This document shows, one piece after another, positions 24,127 to 32,500 of a stretch of 32,500 nt of DNA (position 1 is the first letter of the stretch; the number at the start of each line of letters is the position of its first letter). The translations under genes were made by a program, and so were the position numbers. This stretch comes from Trachelipus rathkii (Eukaryota; Arthropoda; Malacostraca; Isopoda; Trachelipodidae), in assembly GCA_015478945.1 (NCBI GenBank), contig JABUQX010095405.1:1-32500 (forward strand), read 5' to 3'. The notes under the pieces were generated by a model. It was not told the DNA's origin, searched no databases, and saw only the letters and a program-made list of their open reading frames with translations.

Positions 24127-24161
24127 TTTTATTATATATATATATATATAATTATTATATC

Positions 24162-24193
<32 letters not shown>

Positions 24194-24238
24194 TATAATA
24201 ATATATATTATATATCTTTATATATATATATATATATT
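24127..24238. repeat. (TA)n tract
   Basis: TA repeat between 160-bp module copy 1 and the palindromic composite B. Confidence 0.85.
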
Positions 24239-24899
24239 ATGGTGAAACTAAGAAGTACCCCGCATGATATCTCGAAAACAAAGATAGATACAAGAATAAG
24301 CTTAACTTTAAGGATCAGTTATTCTAGAAATAAATGGGAAAATGAAAAAAAAAAGGAGCAACTTTTTTTTTTTTTTTTTTATATCTCCAAAACTCCGATA
24401 GGTACAAAACTAATAACTGATTTGAATCAGCGTATGAATATGTATGAAAAAAGATTGTTTTTTTTTTTAACTAAAAGAAAACCCCAGGGTAAACCGCAAG
24501 ATGCAAAGAGTCGGGGTCTCTCGGGCTCCTGGGGGACGACAGGGTTGGTACTATTTCCCCCCTCCGGGGAGGGTCTCGGAAACCCGCGATCTTTTTTGGT
24601 ATTTGGGTGTCGCGCGGGGTTCCTCCGGCCCTCCCCTACGGGGTATGGAAACGTCCCCTCCTCTGTCCCCCGTCGGCTCGAGCCCCTAAAAAATATTTAT
24701 ACGCTGATTCCATATTGCTTTTACGTTTTCTTCTACTAGCGTAGTTTTGGGAGATATAAAAAAATTAAAAAAAAAATAAAAAATTTTTTTGGCATTTTCC
24801 ATACAAAATTTTCATACGCTGATCCATATATGTTATCAGTTTCTTGTACCTATCTTGTTTCGAGATACTCATTGCGGGAACTTCTTTTATTTGGCAAAT
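24239..24899. mobile_element. Nested palindromic element carrying GC core B, about 660 bp
   Basis: An arm motif (ATCTCGAAAAC, GATAG.TACAAG, GGATCAG and AAAATG segments) occurs twice in + orientation on the left (about 24248-24350 and 24381-24460) and twice inverted on the right (about 24690-24757 and 24780-24890). The layout is arm1, arm2, core, arm2 inverted, arm1 inverted, with poly-A/T runs between the arms. The outermost ends pair too: GAAGTACCCCGCATGA on the left against the complement of TCATTGCGGGAACTTC on the right. TA tracts abut both ends. The 166-codon frame at 24239-24739 simply runs through this structure and is not a gene. Confidence 0.65.
24469..24688 (-). repeat. GC core, copy B (inverted)
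   Basis: Full-length copy on the minus strand. It begins TAGGGGCTCGAGCCGACGGG, continues GGGGACGTTTCC, CGACACCCAAATACC, TTTCCGAGACCCTCCCCGG, CCGAGAGACCCCGACTC and CATCTTGC, and ends CTTTTAGTT with an A run. It sits at the centre of the nested palindrome. The short open frame at 24501-24689 reflects GC content only. Confidence 0.8.
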
Positions 24900-25045
24900 A
24901 TATATTATTATATATATATTAATATATATATATATTATATATATAGTATATATATAAATATTTATTTTATTATATATATATATATATTATATGTTATTAA
25001 TAATATATATATATATATAGTATATATATAGTAATATATATTTAA
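24900..25045. repeat. (TA)n tract
   Basis: TA repeat between composite B and the second copy of the 160-bp module. Confidence 0.85.
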
Positions 25046-25099
25046 ATTTAAAGATTATTTATTTATTTTTTAGGATTTTAAATATTAATTTAATAGATA

Positions 25100-25264
25100 T
25101 TTATAATGAGAATGCCTTTACAAAGTAATCCTAAAGCATTTTCTTGCATTTTAACAAGCAACTACCGGTAATAAATATTTGGCAAAATTTTTAAGGAAAA
25201 TTTTTTAACAATTTTTTAATATTCTAATTACGAAAGATTCAAACTAACTAGGGCAAGTAAATCA
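25100..25264 (+). repeat. 160-bp module, copy 2
   Basis: Direct repeat of 23957-24118. It begins AATGCCTTTACAAAGT (25110) and ends AACTAGGGCAAGTAAATCA. Differences are mostly gaps in A/T runs. It is followed by a TA tract and composite C, the same order as copy 1. Confidence 0.75.
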
Positions 25265-25267
25265 CTA

Positions 25268-25360
25268 CTATATATATATATATATATATAATATATATAT
25301 ATATATACTATTATATATTATATATTATATATATATATAGGATATATATATATATACATT
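25268..25360. repeat. (TA)n tract
   Basis: TA repeat between 160-bp module copy 2 and composite C. Confidence 0.85.
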
Positions 25361-25386
25361 CATGCGCATATAAGTGTATACCACGG

Positions 25387-25416
25387 CCCCTAAAAGGAGT
25401 TTTACCTTTTTAGGGG
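25387..25416. repeat. Stem-loop at the left end of GC core C
   Basis: CCCCTAAAAGG (25387-25397) pairs with CCTTTTTAGGGG (25405-25416) with one bulged base and a 7-base loop. The right half is the start of the GC core. The core's far end in this copy reads CCCCTA, so TAGGGG/CCCCTA may be its own short inverted terminus. Confidence 0.55.
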
Positions 25417-25637
25417 GTCGAGCCGAGGGGGCCGAAGGGGGGGGACGTTTCCTACCCCGGAGGGGATGGTCGGGAACCCCCGCGACACCCAAAGACCAAA
25501 GAGGCGGGAGGTTCCGAGAGCATCCCGGAGTGAGGGATTACGTCCCCCCCGTAGGTCACCCTAGAGGCCGAGAGACCCCGCACTCCTGACTCGGGTCTTC
25601 TTTACCCGGAGGTATTCGTTAGTTTTAAACACCCCTA
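25411..25637 (+). repeat. GC core, copy C
   Basis: Full-length copy. It begins TAGGGGGTCGAGCCGAGGGG, continues GGGGACGTTTCCTACCCCGG, CGCGACACCCAAAGACCAAA, GGTTCCGAGAGCATCCCGG, GGCCGAGAGACC and CTCCTGACTC, and ends TTAGTTTTAAACACCCCTA. The 71-codon frame at 25374-25589 runs through it but is not preserved in copies B and D. Confidence 0.8.
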
Positions 25638-25766
25638 CACTCGGCGCACTATTTTTTTTGCGGTCAAGTCTTTTTTTTTCTGTCGCCATGTATATGCAAC
25701 AAATGTGTATGCCTTATGTAGGGGGGCTGTGTTCTTAGTTACATGTCAGCTTTAGACACTTAACCT

Positions 25767-25774
25767 ATATATAA

Positions 25775-25823
<49 letters not shown>

Positions 25824-25890
25824 TATTATATATATATAATATATATTAATATATAATATATAATTATCATATATTAAAATATCGAATTAT
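25767..25890. repeat. (TA)n tract
   Basis: TA repeat between composites C and D. Confidence 0.85.
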
Positions 25891-25942
25891 ATCGATATAT
25901 CCAATACTCGATATTTCGATATAGTTCGATATATCGATATGA
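25880..25942. repeat. ATATCGAT-rich cluster
   Basis: Within about 60 bases TCGATA, ATCGAT and TTCGATAT recur at least six times. It is a degenerate, self-complementary variant of the surrounding TA repeat. Confidence 0.5.
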
Positions 25943-25978
25943 ACCTCAGCGGAAAAAATTGAATTATCTACAATTATT

Positions 25979-26075
25979 TTATATATATATATATATACTA
26001 TATATAATATATAATAATATATATATTATATATATATAATACTATATATTATATTATTATATACTATTATAGTTA
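25979..26075. repeat. (TA)n tract
   Basis: TA repeat left of composite D. Confidence 0.85.
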
Positions 26076-26084
26076 TAATATTAG

Positions 26085-26872
26085 TTTTGACTCAGTCGAG
26101 TCTTTTGAATTTTATTTTTTAATTACATTGCTACTATATGATACTAACAATGAATTTCAAGTGGTAACGCACATGATTAAAAAGTTCGAACTATTTAATA
26201 CTGTTGAAAAGTCCACATTATAGTTAAATTATTTATTTTAAAAAAATGATATCATCGAAAAGTTACGCACTTAATAAAACCAGATTACATATTTTTGGAA
26301 TAGCCTGCGTAAAGCTTATTCAAAATGAAAAAAAAAACCTAATATATATAGAGGCTCGAGCCGACCGAGGGGACAGGCGTGGGGGCGAGGAACCCCCGCA
26401 AAACAAATACCAAAGAGCGGGGATAGGGTTCCGGAGACCTTCCCGGAGGGGGGGAATTAGGTCCTACTTGTCGTTCCCCCGGAAGGCCGAGAGACCTGAC
26501 TCCTGCCATCTTTGCAGTTTTCCCTTGGGTATTCCTTTAGTTTGAAAACACCCCAAAAAAAATAAAAACAAGAATATTAATACTAAAAAATTGCTTTTTT
26601 AAAAAATTATTTTAATATTTCGACTTTTAAGCATGTTCGTTACCACTTAATTCATTGTTAGTATCGTATCATATACTAGCAATACATTAAAAAAAAAAAC
26701 TCAAAAAAAAAAAAATTTAAAACTGACGGAGCAGTCGTAAAACGGAAAAGGTCCTATTTATTATTTTGATCATGTTCCGTTACCACTGACAATTGATTTG
26801 TTAGATATAATACTGCGAAACTTTATTAAAAAAAAAAATTCAAACTGCGGTAGTCGTAAACAGAAAGGTCAC
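26085..26872. mobile_element. Composite D: inverted arms around a GC core
   Basis: The left arm (about 26085-26207) is the reverse complement of the right arm (about 26600-26745). The strongest match is TGATACTAACAATGAAT followed by AAGTGGTAACG and ACATG at 26140-26175, against its complement at 26633-26675. A second right-hand arm copy follows in tandem (26766-26870), ending AGTCGTAAACAGAAAGGTC. Between the left arm and the core, 26246-26340 resembles the different arm family of composite B. GC core D is in the middle. TA tracts lie on both sides. The open frame at 26246-26545 crosses these modules and is not a gene. Confidence 0.6.
26351..26554 (+). repeat. GC core, copy D
   Basis: It begins GAGGCTCGAGCCGACCGAGG, has GGAACCCCCGC, AAATACCAAAGAGCGGGG, GGTTCCGGAGACCTTCCCGG, AAGGCCGAGAGACCTGACTC and CCATCTTTGCAG, and ends TTTAGTTTGAAAACACCCC followed by an A-rich stretch. 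It lacks about 20 bases of the ACGTTTCCTACCCCGG section found in B and C. Confidence 0.8.
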
Positions 26873-26886
26873 AGCGATACCCTCAT

Positions 26887-27068
26887 AATATAATTATAAT
26901 AGCTACATTATATACTATATATATACTATATATATTACTATATATTACTTATCTATAATATAATATATATATTATTATTATTTAATATAATATTATATAT
27001 GCTTATACTATATAAATATATATAATATATATATATAATTATATATATTATAATATATATAATATATT

Positions 27069-27116
<48 letters not shown>

Positions 27117-27220
27117 ATTATATTATATATTATATATTATATACTATATATAATATATATATATATATATATATTATATATAATATATTATATACTAATA
27201 TATATATATTTATACTATTC
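26887..27220. repeat. Long (TA)n tract
   Basis: About 330 bases of TA repeat with small interruptions. Confidence 0.9.
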
Positions 27221-27257
27221 TATGTTTTTTTCATTATTAATTTTTTTATTTCTTGAT

Positions 27258-28250
27258 ACTATTGTATAGGCATGACTCTAGCAATGAATATTGTGGGACA
27301 ACGGGATCAATAAGTTTTAAATTTTAAAAGATGTGATATTTTAATAGCATCGTACCTTTTTTTAAGCGTTACATTGTACGTTTTGGCAGTACGCACGGGC
27401 AGTACCAGACCTGAAAACAGAAGTTTTACGTGTAAATACACTAAAATATAAGGAAAACATTTACTTCCCATTTGTTTTTAATTCGTTCAAAAGAAAATGT
27501 TCCGAATCATGCCACATTGATATTAAAAAACCATTGACTATAATAAAAAATAAATTAGTAGGTTGTATTGATATTCATTCGCGCACGGCCGCAGCGCGAG
27601 CGCTCAGGGAGAAAGGGTCTGCCATGCATTAAGGCAAATTGACTATGCATCTAATCCAATGGTAATTGTTTAGTTTAATAAACATCTTTTAAAAAAGTAT
27701 TTCTAATGTAGCGGCAGTTGGTTTCACTTATTTACGTATTTCGAACCCAAAATTATATTTATAGACTCGCTTTCTTAAAATTTTCAATTTTTAAGACTTT
27801 GAAAGATTTTTTTAGCCTTAGGCTTTCTGCGAAATTAGGTGATTATTAGCAAAATGTACAATTTTTTTGTTTTTGTACCTTTTCAGAATAATAATTTGTT
27901 AAGATACGGTGTAATCACATTTATTCCTTGATAATACAAGTTGTTTATTGTATTTTAAGAGTTTATTATTTCTTTTTACTTTTTATTTTTTAATTAGTTT
28001 AAATTTTAAGTTCTTTCATATTTTTTGTTATGGGATTAAAAGATTCCCTCAACATAATTCTCTTCCTTATCTCACAATTTAAGTGTAAATTATTTTCTAC
28101 CGATATGATATTTTCTTATTATTTTTTAAGAAGTTATTTAAAATATTCCTAAACTTTTGGATCATGTTACTTTCCAACCTAAATTCATTGTTATTGCATC
28201 AATTACTGAGCCATATTTAAAGAAAAACTGACGGACGGTAAACACAGGTC
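27258..28250. mobile_element. Possible element with composite-D arms, about 1 kb
   Basis: The right arm at 28156-28250 matches the composite D right arm (GGATCATGTTAC, AATTCATTGTTA, AAAAACTGACGGACGGTAAAC, CAGGTC). A weaker inverted copy lies at about 27258-27316 (ACTATTGTATAGGC, AGCAATGAATATTGTGGG, GGGATCAA). The roughly 840-base interior is AT-rich with no protein frame and no GC core. A TA tract begins right after the right arm. The left arm is degenerate, so the left boundary is uncertain. Confidence 0.4.
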
Positions 28251-28512
28251 ATATATATATAGTATATTTTATATATATATTATATATATATATAATATAA
28301 TATATTAATATAGTATATAGTATATATATATATATTATATATATAATAACTATATTATATATATATATATATTATATAATTTATATTATATATATATTTT
28401 ATATATTAATATATATATATTAATATTATATAATATATATTATATATTATATATATATATATATATAATTATATTATATATATATATATATATTTTATAT
28501 ATATATATAATA
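28251..28512. repeat. (TA)n tract
   Basis: About 260 bases of TA repeat with interruptions. Confidence 0.9.
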
Positions 28513-28712
28513 AATAATGGAATATAACCAGCGATTAAGTAAATATTTAAGAGGCCAAGGGTTACACTTATCATTATATCAAGGAACAAATTGACAGCTG
28601 GGGAAGTATAATTGACATTGAAAACATTGATTTTTTCAGTGCATTGGATTTCGACCAGTGACCTCCGAATGTAAGATTATTGAGTTGCATGTTAAAATTT
28701 CTTTAATTCTTT
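28513..28712. other. Geneless segment with a weak tRNA-like box
   Basis: About 200 bases between two TA tracts. On the minus strand GGTCACTGGTCGAAATCC (28648-28665) resembles a tRNA T-arm/B box with one base missing. The rest does not fold into a tRNA by eye. A decayed tRNA-derived SINE is one possibility. Confidence 0.3.
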
Positions 28713-29106
28713 ATATATAATATATATATTATATTATTATATATTAATTATATATATATAATATATATTTAATTATATATATATTATATATATATAATAT
28801 AATAGTTATTAATATATTACTATTGTGGTGATATTATTATATATATAATATATATATATATATATAATATATATATATATGTGTGGGTTATATATTAAAT
28901 AAATATTATACTGAGTTTATATATATAGTTTATATATTGATATATATATAAGTATATATTGGGTGTGATATTATTATAATATATATATATATATATTATA
29001 TGGGGGTATATCTATATATAATATATAGTATATATATAATATTATATATATTTATATATTATATATATATATATATATTATATTATATCTTTGTATATAT
29101 TAATAT

Positions 29107-29145
<39 letters not shown>

Positions 29146-29594
29146 TAATATATATTATTATTCTATTATATATACTATATATATATTTATGTATATTATA
29201 AGTTATTATATGATATATATTAAATTTAATATAGATATATATATATATATATTATTATATATATAAATTATATATTTATATAGTATAATATATATTATAT
29301 ATTTATTATATTTATATATAGTATATATATATTATATATATATTTTATATATATATTATATAATATATATATATAATATATTATTTATATATATATATAT
29401 ATTAATAAGTGATGTATATTATATATTATATATATAATATATATATATATAATATATTAATATATATTATTATATATATTTATTATATATATTTAGATAT
29501 ATATATATTATATATATATATGTAAGTATTTATATATTTTACTTATTGTGAATATATATATAATGATTTTATATATTATAAATATATATTATAA

Positions 29595-29625
<31 letters not shown>

Positions 29626-29700
29626 CATATATATATTATATTTATATATTATATATATAATATATAATATATAATATATATAGGTGTAGGTTATATATAC
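28713..29700. repeat. Very long (TA)n region, about 1 kb
   Basis: Almost uninterrupted A/T sequence with TA steps and a few short G/GT insertions (about 28823-28832, 28881-28888, 28960-28970, 29001-29006). The open frames inside it encode only Ile, Tyr and similar residues and are artefacts. Confidence 0.9.
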
Positions 29701-30240
29701 TAATATAGATATATGATTCAGTTTAATAGCTAGAGATACATTTGCGTAAATCAAAAGATTTACACATTTTTCAATTAAAATAGTAAAGAAGATATTCACA
29801 ATATATATAATTCATAGAGATGTTTGGACATCCAAGCTAGTAATACATGTGTTTATTAATCTTGTACGGGAGAGCTTGGTCCATCCTACAAGCGTTTTTC
29901 AAAACAGCTCGGGAGTTACGAATGCCGGTATCGCCGCTGATGTTAATACGTCAGAAAATTTGAATGTCCTGTGCTGGTTCGAGTGTGCGGTGAATAGATA
30001 GACTCGAACGTTGTTATTTGAAGCGAATGGAAACTTCGTGAGCAAAGTGTATGTGCTGAGCGAGAGTGTTCATCATTGGATGCCAAGCCGATTGGCTCGA
30101 CGTGTGTGAAGGGTTCGGGTCCCTCACTAACTTTCTGAGTTTTGGAGTCGACGTCATGGTGCCACAATTAACATTACTTTGATGGCGGCGTTATGGCAAG
30201 TTGAGCGTCCAAATGTGAAACGTAAATGATTTAATTATAT
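29701..30240. other. Geneless complex sequence
   Basis: The sequence is less AT-rich than its neighbours. A minus-strand frame of 74 codons (29943-30167) is unrecognised. A B-box-like GGTTCGGGTCC lies at 30113-30123 with short flanking complementarity (AGGG/CCCT), about 45 bases after an A-box-like TGTTCATCATTGG. This might be a decayed tRNA-derived SINE head, but the evidence is weak. Confidence 0.35.
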
Positions 30241-32120
30241 ATTAAATATATTTTTAATTGCTATTGTTGTATACGGATATTAGTTGCCATATTTTAATTA
30301 CTTTTAATATTAATTTGAAATATTTTTTAATGAGTGCTTTAATTTTTTAATCATAATCGAAAGAGAATTACTATTATTTAACATTCATTTGCTATCATTA
30401 TGTTTATTATTGTCATTATGATTAGGCTGTTGGCATGATTGATTATAATTTGACATATGATTATGGGCTCGGATGTGGGAGGTGTTACTAACGTTTTTAT
30501 TCTGTAATTTAATAAATATACCTTTGATTATTTGATTTACCTTGTACTAATAACAATTCTTAAAGATGTGACAAGGAAAAACTTTTTTATGTTATATAAG
30601 AAGCATGTTTACTCTCGTGGAGTTAAATATGTGAGAAGAAAGTGAATGTGTCAGGGGTTGCAATTAATGATCTAAACTACTAAAGCGAACAGTTCTTCAA
30701 CATGGGTCTTCGATGGTTTGATAGAATGTGGTCATTTGCCTTTAAAATCGAAGAATGAATGAAAGAAGCGTGAAGTAAATGAATGTTCGGGACAAATTCC
30801 TCTTTCGCTGCTTGCCTAACATTGATACTTTTCAAAAAAATGGGGTTTTCGGGGGGACGGTTTTTTTTTTTTTTTTTTTTGCATTTGATGATGTTGGGTG
30901 TGAAGAAAGCAAAGGCTTGGTTAACTCTGATCTAGTTGGGTTAAAAATATTTTATTTGGAAACTTTTTAATATATAGGGTATTATAGATTGGAGTATGTG
31001 GTATGTGTATATAGTGAATCTATATATTTAGTGGTTAATATATATTAGAGTAATAATAGTTATATATATTTATATATATGTGTATATATACTATATTAGA
31101 TATATATTGTAAGACTTTGCTGAGGTTGGTATAGCTGATGGTGTTACGTGAGTGCATAATCTCGGCTGATACTTGGAGCTTTAAGAAAATCAGCTGGTCA
31201 GTGGACAGGTTTAAATGAAGGATCCGGGAAGTGGAAGATAAGTTGAATGTAGGTAAGACATGGAGTGGGGGAAACTTATGGACCAATGTATGGTAGGCTG
31301 AGTTGATATGAATGTGTGAGGAGAGCGAGTCAGGCCTGTGAGAGCAAAAAAAGTGAGGGAGAGGTCAGTAAGACGGCCTCGTGAACATGATAGATCTATG
31401 ACAAGAAAGAAGACCTCCCTGTCCTATGGAGGAGGTGGGTGGTAGGACAACTTTTAAATATTATAATTTGGTTAATAGACCTGTAATGGAAGCCAGAACA
31501 GAACCCTTGCAGCAAGAGAGCTCTGTAGCCTGTGAGCGGAAGACGTTCTCGTTTTCATTTCGAAGACTGGGCAACAGGGTGTATAGACAGAAGACCAGTT
31601 GTGTAGAAGTATCAACGCTTTGAGAGCGGAAGACTGCACAGTGTGCAGTGTCGTGTTAGTAGCAGTACTTAATATCAGAATGGATATAAGCTTCGGAAGA
31701 TCTGCGGTCGTTGGTGCAATAGAAAATACCGTAAGATAGGAAAGGAAGACTCCTTTTTTGTTCTTGGAAGGCAAGGAAGAGCTAGGGGCAAGCCCCTAAG
31801 TTGCTGTGATATACGCTGAAATCGACCGTCCTATAGCAGTTTTAAGTATGCTAACAAAATAGATAGAGTATGAGAGAGTGAAGTCTTATAGGAGAATGTA
31901 AGGATGGAGAAGACAATATCATCATATAGCATTGGTTCTTAAATCTGGGGTAACTGATATTGAAATAAATATGGAACACAGACACGAGAAGAGCCGAGCG
32001 AGAGTGAGGTTTCTTACTGGAGAACGAGGAAAGACCGTTCTCTTTCGTGCAGAAGAACGGTTGGAAACAGGTGGTATTCTGAAGGACTAGACAGTCCTTT
32101 TCGTCTGAAGGAGTAGTGGG
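30241..32120. other. Geneless, purine-rich + strand
   Basis: The + strand is G/A-rich, especially from 31.1 kb (GAAGAC, GTGAG and GAGAG steps). A 20-base T run is at 30861-30880, preceded by GGGGGGACGG. Overlapping frames at 31426-31623 (+) and 31472-31774 (-) show no domain. No repeat pair was found. Confidence 0.4.
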
Positions 32121-32500
32121 TTATGGTATATATATATTATATATATATATATATATAGAAAATGATATATATATAATATATAGTGAATGATATATAGATA
32201 GGAGTGAGAGAGAGGGTGGTAGGTATGATATATATGTGGTGAGGTTAGGTATTGGTATTAATATATATATATAATATATATATAGAGATATATTAATATA
32301 TAGAGTGGGTGAATGATAAATATTATAATATTATGTATATTATTATATATATATTTATAATATGTATTATATTATTATAATTATTATATATTATTGATTA
32401 TTATATAGGGGATGTAAAGTGATTTAATATTATAAAGTTATATTAATTATTATTATAATATTATTATTAATATTAATTATAATATTTTTAATTATAATAA
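32121..32500. repeat. TA/TTA-rich low-complexity end
   Basis: TA tracts alternate with GA/GT-rich insertions (32200-32250), then the window ends in irregular TTA/AAT repeat. The repeat runs past the window edge. Confidence 0.75.

Larger units (their letters stand above)
25363..25764. repeat. Composite C: GC core with unlike flanks
   Basis: About 400 bases between two TA tracts. The centre is GC core copy C. I could not find matching inverted ends: the best flank similarity is a weak direct one (ATGCGCATATAAGTGTATAC against ATGCAACAAATGTGTATGC). The right flank carries T runs and a GGGGGG stretch near 25722. It may be a truncated or highly diverged element. Confidence 0.45.

Noticed and set aside
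24239..24739. 166-codon open frame, the longest in the window
   Set aside because: It starts at the edge of a TA tract, runs through two repeat arms, two poly-T runs and the inverted GC core, and no other core copy keeps the frame. It is a by-product of GC-rich repeat sequence.
25374..26545. Open frames over GC cores C and D (25374-25589, 26246-26545)
   Set aside because: The GC-rich cores lack stop codons by composition. The encoded residues are not aligned between copies, as gaps shift the frame.
29000..29799. Tyr/Ile-rich frames in the TA region
   Set aside because: These are translations of (TA)n microsatellite DNA. The same applies to 17247-17429, 21633-21818, 23115-23297 and 24789-25031.

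Overview
The window looks like eukaryotic nuclear DNA from an AT-rich genome, most likely animal. It holds long (TA)n tracts, TAA and GATA microsatellites, homopolymer runs of 15-20 bases, and inverted-repeat elements including hAT-like ends. It has no protein-coding gene I can defend: the longest open frame is 166 codons and crosses microsatellite and repeat DNA, and none of the others shows a recognisable domain. I see no rRNA, no convincing tRNA, no CRISPR array and no bacterial gene signals. Copies of the same repeat differ mainly by one-base gaps and homopolymer length, so either the repeats are old or the sequence is poorly polished. I cannot name the organism.

Layout. 1-8.6 kb is non-coding sequence broken by four (TA)n tracts (about 0.83-1.29, 2.40-2.62, 5.59-5.75 and 6.05-6.19 kb) and a C/A-only stretch at 5.49-5.59 kb. 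8.6-17.2 kb is geneless. Parts of it are unusually rich in the pentamer GAGTG/CACTC, and a C-rich pyrimidine tract lies at 14.53-14.87 kb. 17.2-19.9 kb is microsatellite-rich and holds a possible short hAT-like remnant (18.4 kb) and a near-perfect 28-bp palindrome (19.74 kb).

The informative part is 19.9-29.7 kb, an island where (TA)n tracts alternate with discrete repeat modules. In order: a 142-bp foldback MITE (20.09-20.23 kb); a hAT-like element of about 2.1 kb with an imperfect 8-bp target duplication (21.44-23.55 kb), which contains a nested 452-bp terminal-inverted-repeat element and a degenerate TTAGGG-type array; two copies of a 160-bp module (23.96 and 25.10 kb); a nested palindromic element (24.24-24.90 kb); and further composites at 25.36-25.76, 26.09-26.87 and about 27.26-28.25 kb. 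Four of these composites (at 21.76, 24.24, 25.36 and 26.09 kb) carry one copy each of the same GC-rich core, called the GC core here. The sequences flanking the core differ from composite to composite. This shared core in unlike shells is the most interesting signal in the window.

29.7-32.5 kb is purine-rich on the + strand, geneless as far as I can see, with one weak tRNA-like B-box signal, and ends in AT-rich repeat.
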